Under the pieces are notes generated by a model that was not told the DNA's origin, searched no databases, and saw only the letters and a list, made by a program, of their open reading frames with translations. DNA of 64,000 nucleotides from AWTP1-13 sp963840075 (GTDB lineage: Bacteria; Pseudomonadota; Alphaproteobacteria; Rhizobiales; Hyphomicrobiaceae). The stretch's first letter is position 1. Every line of letters starts with the position of its first letter. Location: positions 1-64,000 of the forward strand of contig CAWIXS010000034.1 in the NCBI GenBank assembly GCA_963840075.1. The letters run 5' to 3'. Position numbers and translations under genes: made by a program. This document shows, in pieces, positions 53,295 through 61,707 of this stretch.

Positions 53295-55256
53295 ATGGCC
53301 AGGGCTGAGGAACGGCGTGTGCGTCATCGAGCGCTGGGCACAGCAACCGAGTCTGCGCGCATCATAGCGCCTGTCCCGCCCTTGCAACAGCGCCTTGCGG
53401 GCGTTGTGCCGGCTCTACCCGCCAGGGACCAGTACAACTTTCTCCTCCGCCACGGCATCGATGCCGAGACCCTGCAGCGGGCGAGGGCGGAGGCCGGCCG
53501 TTGCGGCGTGGCGATACACGAGGCGCTGCTGGCGAGCGGTGCGCTGTCGCCGGCGGCCTACGCCTCGGCCCTGGCTGGCAGCCTCGGCGTGCCGCCGGCC
53601 GGCTGGCGCACGGTGTTCGACCTCAGGACCGCCGAGGACGGCGATCTGGACGGCCTCGGACTGCCCGCCCGCATCGCCGGCCGGCCGTGCCGCGTGCTGT
53701 GCGCGGACAGCGGCACGCCCGAGGTCCTGCGCGAGCGGGTGGCCGCGTTGCAGGCGCGCGGGCTGGAGGTGGCGCTGGCGCCGCGGTTTCGCATCGAGGC
53801 GGCACTCGAGAGGTATTGCAAACCTGAGCGCATCGACCTGGCCGCGCGCGGTCTCTACCGGCAGAGACCGGCGAGCTCGGCCGGCGGCACCATGATCTGG
53901 ACCTGGCAGCTGGTTGCGGCGGCGATCGCCGTCGGGCTCGTCATCGGCGGCGTCTCCACCTCGCCGGAGGCTACCATCGGCGCCCTCGCCGGCGTGGTGG
54001 CGCTTCCCTTCCTGTGCGTGACCCTGCTGCGGGTTGCGGCGTTGCGTGAAATCGCGTTCGCCGCGCGTAGCGGCCGGCGCGAGCCGGCGCGGAGCCTGCC
54101 TGCCCTCGCCGATCGGCAGCTGCCGGTCTACTCGGTGCTGGTGCCGCTGTTCAGCGAGGCCAATGTGCTGGCGGACCTCGTGCGCGCGCTCGGTGCCCTC
54201 GACTATCCGCGCGCGAAGCTCGAGATCCTGCTCATCCTGGAGGAGTCAGACCTCGAGACGCAGGCGGCGCTGCTGGCGCTCGGGCCGCCGCCTCCCTTTC
54301 GCACCATCGTCGTTCCCGCAGGGGAGCCGCGCACCAAGCCGAAGGCGCTCAACTACGCGCTGCAATTCGCGCGCGGCGAGTATGTCGTGGTGTACGACGC
54401 GGAGGACCGGCCGCAGCCCGACCAGCTGCGCCGTGCGCTGGAGACGTTCCGGCGCCATCCGCCCGACCTGGGCTGTGTGCAGGCGCAGCTCAACATCTAC
54501 AATGCGCGGGAGAGCTGGTTCACGCGCCAGTTCACGGTGGAATACTCGGCGCTGTTCGACGGCATCCTGCCGGCGCTGGCGCGGCTGCGCCTGCCGGTCC
54601 CGCTGGGCGGCACGTCGAACCACTTCCCGCGCGAGGTGCTCCTCGCCGCGGGTGGCTGGGACCCCTTCAACGTCACGGAGGATGCCGATCTGGGCTTCCG
54701 CCTGGCGCGGCAGGGCTGGCGCACCACGGTGCTGGCGTCGACCACCTGGGAGGAGGCGCCGATCCGCTTCGGCCAGTGGTTCAAGCAGCGCAGCCGGTGG
54801 CTGAAAGGATGGATGCAGACGTATCTGGTGCATACCCGCCAGCCCTGGAGACTCAGCGCCGAGCTCGGCGTGCGCGGCGCGCTCGGGTTCCACGCCGTGA
54901 TGGGCGGGCTCGTGCTGTCGGCGCTGGTGCACCCGCTGTTCTATGCGCTGCTCGCCTGGCATGCCCTGTCGGGTGAGCTGCTCGCGCCGGCGGACACCTT
55001 CGCGGGTGCCGCCTTGTGGACCATCGCCTGGATCAACCTGGCCGCCGGCTACCTGATGTCGATCTGCGTCGGGGCCATGAGCGCGCTGCGCCGGGGGCAG
55101 CCGCGGCTGGCGCTGTCGGCGCTTCTCATGCCGCTGTGCTGGCTCCTGGTGTCGGCCGCGGCCTACCGGGCTTTGTACCAGCTCGGGCGGGACCCCTACT
55201 TCTGGGAGAAGACCGAGCACGGCATGCGGCCGGGCTCGTCCGTACGCGGCCGGTGA
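53295..55256 (+). CDS. Family 2 glycosyltransferase with membrane helices, MshEN-like N-terminus
   Basis: A 653-residue processive-type transferase. Residues ~30-190 resemble the MshEN/GspE N-terminal fold (LLRHGIDAETLQRARAEAGR, VAIHEALLASGALSPAAYAS). Two membrane helices follow, then the GT-A core: YSVLVPLFSEANVLADLVRA, VVYDAEDRPQPDQ, PLGGTSNHFPR, TEDADLGFRLARQG and QRSRWLKGWMQTY, then further membrane helices. It should make an extracellular polysaccharide from a nucleotide sugar. MshEN domains bind cyclic di-GMP in other proteins, which suggests but does not prove such control. Start 53295 avoids overlap with the divergent gene. Confidence 0.82.
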   Translation: MARAEERRVRHRALGTATESARIIAPVPPLQQRLAGVVPALPARDQYNFLLRHGIDAETLQRARAEAGRCGVAIHEALLASGALSPAAYASALAGSLGVPPAGWRTVFDLRTAEDGDLDGLGLPARIAGRPCRVLCADSGTPEVLRERVAALQARGLEVALAPRFRIEAALERYCKPERIDLAARGLYRQRPASSAGGTMIWTWQLVAAAIAVGLVIGGVSTSPEATIGALAGVVALPFLCVTLLRVAALREIAFAARSGRREPARSLPALADRQLPVYSVLVPLFSEANVLADLVRALGALDYPRAKLEILLILEESDLETQAALLALGPPPPFRTIVVPAGEPRTKPKALNYALQFARGEYVVVYDAEDRPQPDQLRRALETFRRHPPDLGCVQAQLNIYNARESWFTRQFTVEYSALFDGILPALARLRLPVPLGGTSNHFPREVLLAAGGWDPFNVTEDADLGFRLARQGWRTTVLASTTWEEAPIRFGQWFKQRSRWLKGWMQTYLVHTRQPWRLSAELGVRGALGFHAVMGGLVLSALVHPLFYALLAWHALSGELLAPADTFAGAALWTIAWINLAAGYLMSICVGAMSALRRGQPRLALSALLMPLCWLLVSAAAYRALYQLGRDPYFWEKTEHGMRPGSSVRGR

Positions 55257-55630
55257 CCGGCGCGGCGCGCCAGCTGCAGCTCGTCATCCTCGATGCCTGC
55301 CGCGACAATCCGTTCGTGCCGCGCATGATCCAGGCGGGCGGCAGCGCGCACCGGCGGGACGCGCGGCCTCGCCCGCATCGAGCCCGCCCATTCCAACCTC
55401 TACGTCGCCTGCGCCGCCCGCCACGGCAAGGTGCCGCTCGCCAGAGCCGGCGGGAACAGCCCCTGCGCCAAGGCTCTGCTGAAGCATCTGGGGCAGTCCG
55501 GCCTCGAGCTCGGCATCTTCTTCCGCCGTGTGCGGGCCGATGTGCTCGCCGAGACGGCGGCAGGCAGCGGCCGTTCGAGTGCGGCTCGCTCACCGACGAG
55601 AACCTGTTCTACAGGCCGCCGCCGCGATAG
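55253..55630 (+). pseudogene. Caspase-like (peptidase C14) C-terminal fragment
   Basis: The first frame reads LQLVILDACRDNPFVPRM, with the caspase catalytic-Cys motif DACRDNPF. After a shift, RGLARIEPAHSNLYVACAAR, GGNSPCAKALLKHLG and LELGIFFRRVRADVL follow, and after a second shift RPFECGSLTDENLFYRPPPR to TAG. The N-terminal half with the catalytic His is absent and the piece begins at the glycosyltransferase stop. Bacterial caspase-like proteins are proteases of signalling or defence systems; this copy is dead. Confidence 0.75.
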
Positions 55631-55646
55631 CTGGCGCGGCGAGGCG

Positions 55647-56882
55647 TCAGAGCGCGGGGGAAGGCTGGGGCTCCTCTCCGAGCCAGAAGGCGAGGGGGAT
55701 CGTCAGCAGGGTAAGCACGGCGATGGCCACGATGGCGGCGGGGATGCCGACGACATCGCCCAGGAGGCCGCTGATGGGGGGCGCGAGGGCCGCCGTGCCG
55801 ATCGTCACCGTGTAGAAGACGCTGAGCGCGTGCGTGCGCCGCTCCGGCGCCACGTAGGCGGGCACCGATCCGTAGATCACGGTGGTGACGCCGTTGAGGG
55901 CGATGCCCAGCACAGGCAGGACGGCCAGCACGAGGGTGAGCGGCAGGAGCAGGATCGCGATTATGCCGACGGCCGCAAGGGCCTGGGCGAGGACCACGGT
56001 GGCCGGCGTGCCGATCCGTCGCGCGACGGAGGCGCAGGCGAGCTTGCCGACCGCGCCGCCGATGAAGATCAGCGTCAGGGCGACGCCCGCGGTCGTGGCG
56101 GCCGCGCCCTTGGCGATCAGGAGAAACGGCAGGAGCACGAGCAACCCGCCGCGCACCACGCTGTCGGCGATGCCGAAGGCGACGAGCACGCGAAATCCGA
56201 GCCGCGCGGGTGCACTCCCGGCCGGCGCTCCGGTGGCCTCGCCGGCGGAGCTCTGCGGTGCGGCGCGCTCGGGTGCCAGCTGCGGTGCCAGCAGGTAGAT
56301 CGGCAGCGCCATGACGATACCGACGAGCCCGAACAGCGCGTAGGCCGGCCGCCAGGCCATGAACAGGATCAGCAGCGCCGCCAGGGCAGGAATGAGGACC
56401 TTGCCGATGTCGCCAGCGAAATTGTAGGCGCCGAAGGCCGAGAGCGAGCGCGCTCCCGTGAAGGTGCGGGTCACCAGCGCCGAGCCGATGGGATGCTGCG
56501 TCGCGGCGCCGAGGCCGCCGAGGAACAGGGCGGCCAGCAGCCACCAGTAGCCGTCGCCGATGCCGGCGAGGCAGTAGCACAGCCCGGCAAGCGCCGTCCC
56601 GAGAGCCAGCACGGCGGCCCCGCCGAAGCGCGCCGCGGCCCGCGAGGCCGGGATCTGCAGGCTCGCCATGGTGCCGGTGTAGACCATCCGCAGTGTCCCG
56701 ACGGCGGCGTAGCTGAGCGCGAGCTCCGCCTGCCAGATCGGCAGCGCCACCCAGATGAGATCGGTGAAGCCGTCGTGCAGCACGTGCGCGCCGCAGGCCA
56801 CGCCCAGCGCGCGCCGCTCGCGCTGCTTGGCAGCGGCCGCATCGGCAGGGACGCCGGGATCGACCGGTGCTGCAATCGCCAT
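55647..56882 (-). CDS. MFS transporter, fosmidomycin-resistance (Fsr)-like
   Basis: A 411-residue protein with 12 predicted membrane helices. The start GVACGAHVLHDGFTDLIWVA, HPIGSALVTRTFTG and GDIGKVLIPALAAL resemble Fsr/YfnC-type exporters of the major facilitator family. A cytoplasmic central loop (QLAPERAAPQSSAGEATGAP) separates the two halves. Substrate unknown. The ATG 56882 gives an N-terminus of the usual length. Confidence 0.75.
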   Translation of the reverse strand: MAIAAPVDPGVPADAAAAKQRERRALGVACGAHVLHDGFTDLIWVALPIWQAELALSYAAVGTLRMVYTGTMASLQIPASRAAARFGGAAVLALGTALAGLCYCLAGIGDGYWWLLAALFLGGLGAATQHPIGSALVTRTFTGARSLSAFGAYNFAGDIGKVLIPALAALLILFMAWRPAYALFGLVGIVMALPIYLLAPQLAPERAAPQSSAGEATGAPAGSAPARLGFRVLVAFGIADSVVRGGLLVLLPFLLIAKGAAATTAGVALTLIFIGGAVGKLACASVARRIGTPATVVLAQALAAVGIIAILLLPLTLVLAVLPVLGIALNGVTTVIYGSVPAYVAPERRTHALSVFYTVTIGTAALAPPISGLLGDVVGIPAAIVAIAVLTLLTIPLAFWLGEEPQPSPAL

Positions 56883-57196
56883 GGCGGGCCGTCATCTTGC
56901 TGTCACAAAACGTTCACACTTACCATCCGCAGGGCCGCGGAGCCAGCCGACTGGGGCCTGGTGCGGACGGGCAAGAGACTGTGCAGAGGGCCACAGGCCA
57001 CCGCCCTTGGGCAATGGGGGTTACGGCCGGTGGGCCACATGCACACTGGGGTGAATTGCAAGGTCCTCCCCGCAAGTTGTGTCATGGCGAAGACGCGGCG
57101 AGGACGTGCCTCCGCCATGAGCGCCGCATGGATTGCAGTGCACCAACGGTGGCAACGCCGACCGGGAGGGCAGCCCCGCAGCTGCACGGCCGCCCC
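56883..57196. other. Gene-free stretch between MFS and PfkB genes
   Basis: I see no credible reading frame or repeat. TGTCACAAAACGTTCACACTT near 56900 is AT-richer than its surroundings and lies just upstream of the MFS start; it may be that gene's promoter region. Confidence 0.35.
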
Positions 57197-58102
57197 TCAG
57201 CGCGCTGCGAAAGCCTCGAGATCGGCGCGCGAGGGCAGGCCGGCGCGCGAGCCGAGACGCCGGCACTTGAGCGCCGCGGCGGCGGACGCCAGGCGGGCGC
57301 TCTCCGCTATCGGTCGCCCCTCCGCCAGCATCAGGGCAAAAGTGCCGTGGAAGGCGTCGCCGGCGCCCGTCGTGTCGGTCACGCTGACACTGTAGGCCGG
57401 CACCTGGCCGTCGCCCCCGCCGCGCTCGCGCCACAGGTAGCCGGCGCTGCCGAGCGTGACGCCGGCATGCCTGGGCCCCAGCGCCAGGACATGCTCCAGG
57501 CGCTCGGCGTCGCTGCCGACGGTGGCGAGCTCGCGCAAGGCGGGCTCGGACAGTATGGCATAGTCGGTGAGCCGCAACAGGTCCGAGAGGGCCTCGCGCG
57601 CGCCGAGGTCCACGTCGAGCACCGTGGGCACGCCGTCCTTGCGCGCCCGGCCGAATACCGTGCGCACGCCTTCGAGCCACCTGATGTCGCCCAGCACCGC
57701 GTTGGCGGCCTTGATGCGCTCCAGCGGCAGCCAGCTCGTCCCCGACGGCATGCCGGCGTCGCGCTGGCCCACGATCAGCCGCTCGCCCTTGTCGTCGACG
57801 ATGATCGCCGAGGTCGAGGAGCGCGTGCCCTCGAACGCCTGGACGTAGCGCACGTCGACGTGCTCGGCCCGGAGCCCGGCGCGGATCGCCTGGGCGGCGG
57901 CATCGTCACCGACCCGGCTCCACAGCTCCGCCTTGCCGCCGAGCCTCGCAATGGCCACCGCGGCGTTGGCGGCCATCCCGCCGCCGACCTCGATATGCTC
58001 GAGCGCGCGCACCTTGGTGGGGTGCGGCGGAAACGCCTCGATGCGGTAGATGCGATCCAGCGCCGCATGTCCGACACAGATAATGTGCTTCGTTGCTGCC
58101 AT
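57197..58102 (-). CDS. PfkB family sugar kinase
   Basis: A 301-residue ribokinase-fold enzyme: ICVGHAALDRIYRIEAFPPH, VGGGMAANAAVAIARLGGKA, and the C-terminal signature TDTTGAGDAFHGTFALML with the catalytic Asp and anion hole. It phosphorylates a sugar or nucleoside with ATP. The N-terminal block is close to the YihV/fructoselysine-kinase-like group, but no sulfosugar genes are nearby, so the substrate is open. Confidence 0.8.
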   Translation of the reverse strand: MAATKHIICVGHAALDRIYRIEAFPPHPTKVRALEHIEVGGGMAANAAVAIARLGGKAELWSRVGDDAAAQAIRAGLRAEHVDVRYVQAFEGTRSSTSAIIVDDKGERLIVGQRDAGMPSGTSWLPLERIKAANAVLGDIRWLEGVRTVFGRARKDGVPTVLDVDLGAREALSDLLRLTDYAILSEPALRELATVGSDAERLEHVLALGPRHAGVTLGSAGYLWRERGGGDGQVPAYSVSVTDTTGAGDAFHGTFALMLAEGRPIAESARLASAAAALKCRRLGSRAGLPSRADLEAFAAR

Positions 58103-58224
58103 ACGCCGTGTCGCGTTTGCGCCATCTCAAAGCGCCCCCGAGCCTGTCCCGGCCCCACGATAGTCATTGCTGCGCCTGGGGAAAAGGCCATTGCGGTCCC
58201 GGATGGTGAAATATCGCCGGGGCC

Positions 58225-58252
58225 TGATCCAAACGCCACCCGCGACCGTACA
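58225..58252 (+). promoter_or_regulatory. Candidate ECF11 (RpoE/ChrR-type) promoter
   Basis: TGATCC (58225-58230), 18 bases, then TAC (58249-58251) matches the -35 TGATCC and spaced TA-containing -10 known for Rhodobacter sphaeroides RpoE. It lies about 95 bases before the sigma gene, so the pair is probably autoregulated. Confidence 0.6.
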
Positions 58253-58346
58253 CCTTTGCATCAGGGCTCAACGGTCAGCTATGGTCGGCCTCTCACTCAT
58301 TCCCGTATCGGGCGGGAAACCCCCGCTCACTGCTCACAAAGGCATC

Positions 58347-58880
58347 ATGGCAGACCTGTTGCGGCGCATAGCCGAGCGGGCGGACCCGGCGGCTTTTCGC
58401 GAGCTTTACGAAGCCTTTGGGCCGCGCGTGAAGGCCTATATGATGCGCCGCGGCGCCGATGCCGGCACGGCGGAGGACCTGGCCCAGGAGACCTTGCTCA
58501 CGGTGTGGCGCAAGGCGGCGCTCTATGCCCACGACAAGGGCAGCATGACCACCTGGGTGTTCGCGATCGCGCGCAACCTCAGAATCGACCGCCTGCGCCG
58601 CGAGATGCCCTGGCAGGAGCTGCCCGAAGGACGGCTGGCGGAGCCCTCCGGCGACCCGCTGCCGGACGAGGCGATGGCCGAGAAGCAGCGCCAGCAGCGG
58701 GTGCAGGCGGCGCTCGCCGGGCTGCCGGACGAGCAAAAGGAGGTGGTGGCGCTCGCCTACCTCGAGGGCCTGTCGCACAGCGAGATCGCGCAGCGTCTGG
58801 GCATGCCGCTGGGCACGGTGAAATCGCGCATGCGCATTGCCTACCAGAAGATCCGCTTGGTGCTCGAGGGCGTCGAATGA
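58347..58880 (+). CDS. rpoE: ECF sigma factor, RpoE/ECF11 type
   Basis: A 177-residue sigma factor with region 2 (FRELYEAFGPRVKAYMMRRG, EDLAQETLLTVWRKAALY, TWVFAIARNLRIDRLRRE) and region 4 (LAGLPDEQKEVVALAYLEGL, SHSEIAQRLGMPLGTVKSRM). The arrangement with a zinc/cupin ChrR anti-sigma marks the ECF11 group, which answers singlet oxygen and organic peroxide in photosynthetic and related bacteria. Start at 58347 has AAAGG upstream; an ATG at 58278 would add 23 residues. Its stop overlaps the anti-sigma start (ATGA). Confidence 0.88.
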   Translation: MADLLRRIAERADPAAFRELYEAFGPRVKAYMMRRGADAGTAEDLAQETLLTVWRKAALYAHDKGSMTTWVFAIARNLRIDRLRREMPWQELPEGRLAEPSGDPLPDEAMAEKQRQQRVQAALAGLPDEQKEVVALAYLEGLSHSEIAQRLGMPLGTVKSRMRIAYQKIRLVLEGVE

Positions 58881-59509
58881 CCATCACCCGGCACCTCGAC
58901 GATGCGACCCTGATGAGCTTCGCCGCCGGCTCGCTGCCTCCGGTGCTTGCCGCCGTCGCCGCCGCGCATGTGGCGTTGTGCCCGCGCTGCCGCGCCGAGG
59001 TGGCGTTCCTGGAGCGCGTGGGCGGGGCGCTGCTCGCCGATCTGCCGATGGCGGCCATGGCGCATCCCGAGCCGGCCATGCCGGCGATCGAGCGTCCGCA
59101 GGGTGCGTCCGCGTCCGCTCCAGCCGAGGAGCTTCCCGGCCCCCTCGTGCGCCTGGTCGGCGCCAACCTCGATGCCGTGCGCTGGCGCTGGATCTCGCCC
59201 GGCCTGTGGCACCGGCCATTGCCGGTCGGCGGACCGGGTGCATTGCAGCTGCTCAAGGGCTCTCCGGGAGTGAGGGTGCCGGAGCACGCGCACGGTGGCA
59301 GCGAGCTCACTTTGGTGCTGCGTGGCGCACTCATCGACAGGACCGGCCGCTACGGCCCCGGCGACGTTGCCGATGTCGACGAGGAGATCGAGCGGCACGC
59401 GCCGGCCGCCGACCCGGATGCGGGCTGCATCTGCGTGGTCGCCAACGAGCAGCCGAGCCGGTTTCGCAACCGGCTGGCGCGGCTGCTGCAGCCCTGGCAC
59501 GGCCTTTAG
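58877..59509 (+). CDS. chrR: ChrR family zinc-binding cupin anti-sigma factor
   Basis: A 210-residue protein. The N-terminal zinc anti-sigma domain has His6, His31, Cys35 and Cys38 (RHLDDATL, HVALCPRC), exactly the ligand spacing described for Rhodobacter ChrR. A linker rich in Pro and Ala follows. The C-terminal cupin has HAHGGSELTLVLRG (HxH and Glu) and a later His in EIERHAPAA for the second metal. It should hold the sigma factor at the inner face of the membrane or cytoplasm until singlet oxygen or a similar signal releases it. Confidence 0.88.
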   Translation: MTITRHLDDATLMSFAAGSLPPVLAAVAAAHVALCPRCRAEVAFLERVGGALLADLPMAAMAHPEPAMPAIERPQGASASAPAEELPGPLVRLVGANLDAVRWRWISPGLWHRPLPVGGPGALQLLKGSPGVRVPEHAHGGSELTLVLRGALIDRTGRYGPGDVADVDEEIERHAPAADPDAGCICVVANEQPSRFRNRLARLLQPWHGL

Positions 59510-59680
59510 CCGGGCAATCGGACAGACGATCCTGTCGCGCACCGTCTCCTCACGCCGGCGGCGGCGCTGAGCGGCCGGCCTGACGATCCCGGCAGCCTCC
59601 GCACCTTCCACGACGTCACGCTCGATTGCACCCACGCGTCCGGTGCATCCGTGTGCGCATGTATGGACCGCATTAGCATA

Positions 59681-59714
59681 GGACCAAAGAGGTCTTGTAA
59701 GCGCTCCTTGGTCC
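59681..59714. promoter_or_regulatory. Inverted repeat upstream of the TRAP operon
   Basis: GGACCAA (59681-59687) and TTGGTCC (59708-59714) flank 20 bases and lie 125 bases before dctP. It could be a regulator site or hairpin. The rest of 59510-59838 holds no gene. Confidence 0.35.
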
Positions 59715-59838
59715 GGCTAGCCTTTTCATCGGGTCATCGTATAACCTGCTCTTTGTGCGGGTTCCGTCGCAAGAACAATGAACGAATGCCTGCGCATCGA
59801 GACCCACGATGCGCCGGGCTCTGGGAGGAGGAGCAAGC

Positions 59839-60969
59839 ATGTCGAGACGTGCAGCGGGCGTATTCGCCATTGCCCTTGCCTTGTTGGCGGCGGGGTTTCT
59901 GCTCGCCCAGCGTGGGCCTGCGGTATCGCAGACATCGACCACGAAGTTCGTGCTCAAGGGCCAGTCCTCGCATCCGGCGGCGTCCAATTTCCACCTGATC
60001 TTCAAGCTCTGGGCGGAGACGGTGGAGAAGATGTCGGCCGGCAGGCTTAAGGTTCAGACGCTGCCCGCAGGCGCCATCGTTCCGGCCTTTGAGGTGTTCG
60101 ATGCCACGTCCAAGGGCGTGCTCGACGTCGGCATGGCGCCCTTCGGCTACATTGCGGGCCGGCACACGGCCACGATCCCCATGTCGCATGGGCCTCTGTT
60201 CGGGATGGACGGTCAGGACTACTTCGGCTGGTACTATGACGGCGGCGGCACGACGCTCCTGGAGGAGTTCTTTCGCGATGTCATCAAGCTCAATGTCGTA
60301 GGCTTCCCGATCCCGACCGACTATCCGCAGGGCCTCGGCTGGTTCAAGAAGGAAATCAAGAGCCTGGCCGATCTGAAGGGCATGAAGTATCGCATCTACG
60401 GTATCGGTGCCGAGACCTACGGGCGGCTGGGCGTCTCCGTGGTGACAATCCCCGGCGGCGAGATCGTGCCGGCGCTCGAGCGCGGCGTCATCGAAGGCGC
60501 CGAATGGATCAACTGCCTGGAGGACAGGAAGCTCGGGCTGCACAAGATCGCCAAGCACTACTACACGCCGGGCATGCACGAGCCGGTGACCGGCGGTCAG
60601 CTCATGTTCAATGGCGACCTTTGGAAGAAGCTCCCCGACGACCTCAAGGAGATCGTCAAGGTGGCGTCGGTGTACGCCACGACGATGCGCAACTTCGCCT
60701 TCAACCGCGAGACGGCCGAGGCCTGTCAGCAGCTGCTCAAGGAAGGCGTGCAGATCCACCGCACACCCGACGACGTGCTGACAAACTTCCTCACCGAATG
60801 GGAGAAGATCCAGGCCGAGTATGCCGCCAAGGATCCCTTCTACAGGAAGGTGATCGAGAGCCAGAAGGCGTACGCCTCCCAGATCGTGCCGTTCAAGCTC
60901 TCCTGGTTCCCGCCCTACGAGTTCGCGGGCAACTACTACTGGAAGGACAAGGTCTACCGCAGCAAGTAG
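59839..60969 (+). CDS. TRAP transporter solute-binding protein (DctP family)
   Basis: A 376-residue protein with a signal sequence (FAIALALLAAGFLLA) and the DctP fold: VLKGQSSHPAASNFHLIFKL, AFEVFDATSKGVLDVGMAPF, YRIYGIGAETYGRLGVSVVT, and PGGEIVPALERGVIEGAEWI, which includes the Arg region that binds carboxylates. The block IEGAEWINCLEDRKLGLHKI is typical of mannonate/keto-acid type receptors. It delivers an organic acid to the membrane subunits encoded next. GGAGGAGG precedes the ATG. Confidence 0.88.
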   Translation: MSRRAAGVFAIALALLAAGFLLAQRGPAVSQTSTTKFVLKGQSSHPAASNFHLIFKLWAETVEKMSAGRLKVQTLPAGAIVPAFEVFDATSKGVLDVGMAPFGYIAGRHTATIPMSHGPLFGMDGQDYFGWYYDGGGTTLLEEFFRDVIKLNVVGFPIPTDYPQGLGWFKKEIKSLADLKGMKYRIYGIGAETYGRLGVSVVTIPGGEIVPALERGVIEGAEWINCLEDRKLGLHKIAKHYYTPGMHEPVTGGQLMFNGDLWKKLPDDLKEIVKVASVYATTMRNFAFNRETAEACQQLLKEGVQIHRTPDDVLTNFLTEWEKIQAEYAAKDPFYRKVIESQKAYASQIVPFKLSWFPPYEFAGNYYWKDKVYRSK

Positions 60970-61109
60970 TGCAACGGATCTGACCGACCGCGGCGGGCGC
61001 CAGGGTGGACATCCGGCGCCCGCCGCAACCCCGCTCCTTGCGGAGCGCGAGCTCCCACGCGTGCGGAGGCGGCCGCTGCCGCGGGCGTCGGCATAAGGGA
61101 GGGCACAGG

Positions 61110-61707
61110 GTGGCATCGACGCCTCCAGACACCGGGGCGCTCGCGGACGTTACGAAGGGCGACTTTCCGGCGGCCTTCTACGCCGTCATCCGCGGCATCG
61201 ACCGCTTCTCGGACATCGTCGGCAGGCTGGTCGCGCTGGCGATGATCTTCCTGATGGCCATCATCACCTACGAGGTCTGCGCCCGCTATGTCTTCAATGC
61301 GCCGACCGTGTGGGTCTACGAGTTCGAGCTACATGGCGAACGGGGCCGCCTTCATGCTCGGCTGCGGCTATGCGCTGCTCAAGGGCGCGCATGTGCGCAC
61401 CGACATCTTCTGGGAGGGCTACTCGGAGCGGAAGAAAGGGGTCATCGATCTGCTTTCCTATCTCGTCCTGTTCTTCCCCGCGATGATCACCCTGATGACG
61501 ATCAGCATCGGCGACGCCCTGCTCTCCTTCGAGGTCGGTGAGCGCTCGCAGGAAAGCGTGTGGCGCGCCATCATGTGGCCGTTCCGCGCCTCGATCCCGC
61601 TGGCGGCGCTGCTGTTCATGATCCAGGGCCTCTCCGAGGCGCTCAAGTGCATCTACCAGATCCGCTTCGGGCGCGAGTTCGCGCATAGGGAAAAGCTTGA
61701 AGTATGA
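61110..61707 (+). pseudogene. TRAP transporter small membrane subunit DctQ (one frameshift)
   Basis: The joined frames give about 199 residues with four membrane helices: IVGRLVALAMIFLMAIITYE, then CARYVFNAPTVWVYEF, an extra base near 61328, and SYMANGAAFMLGCGYALLKG, AHVRTDIFWEGYSERKKG, LLSYLVLFFPAMITLMTISI, FRASIPLAALLFMIQGLSEA. The start is GTG 61110 after GGGAGGG. The stop overlaps the DctM start (ATGA). As written the protein ends early; the neighbours are intact, so an error is plausible. Confidence 0.8.
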
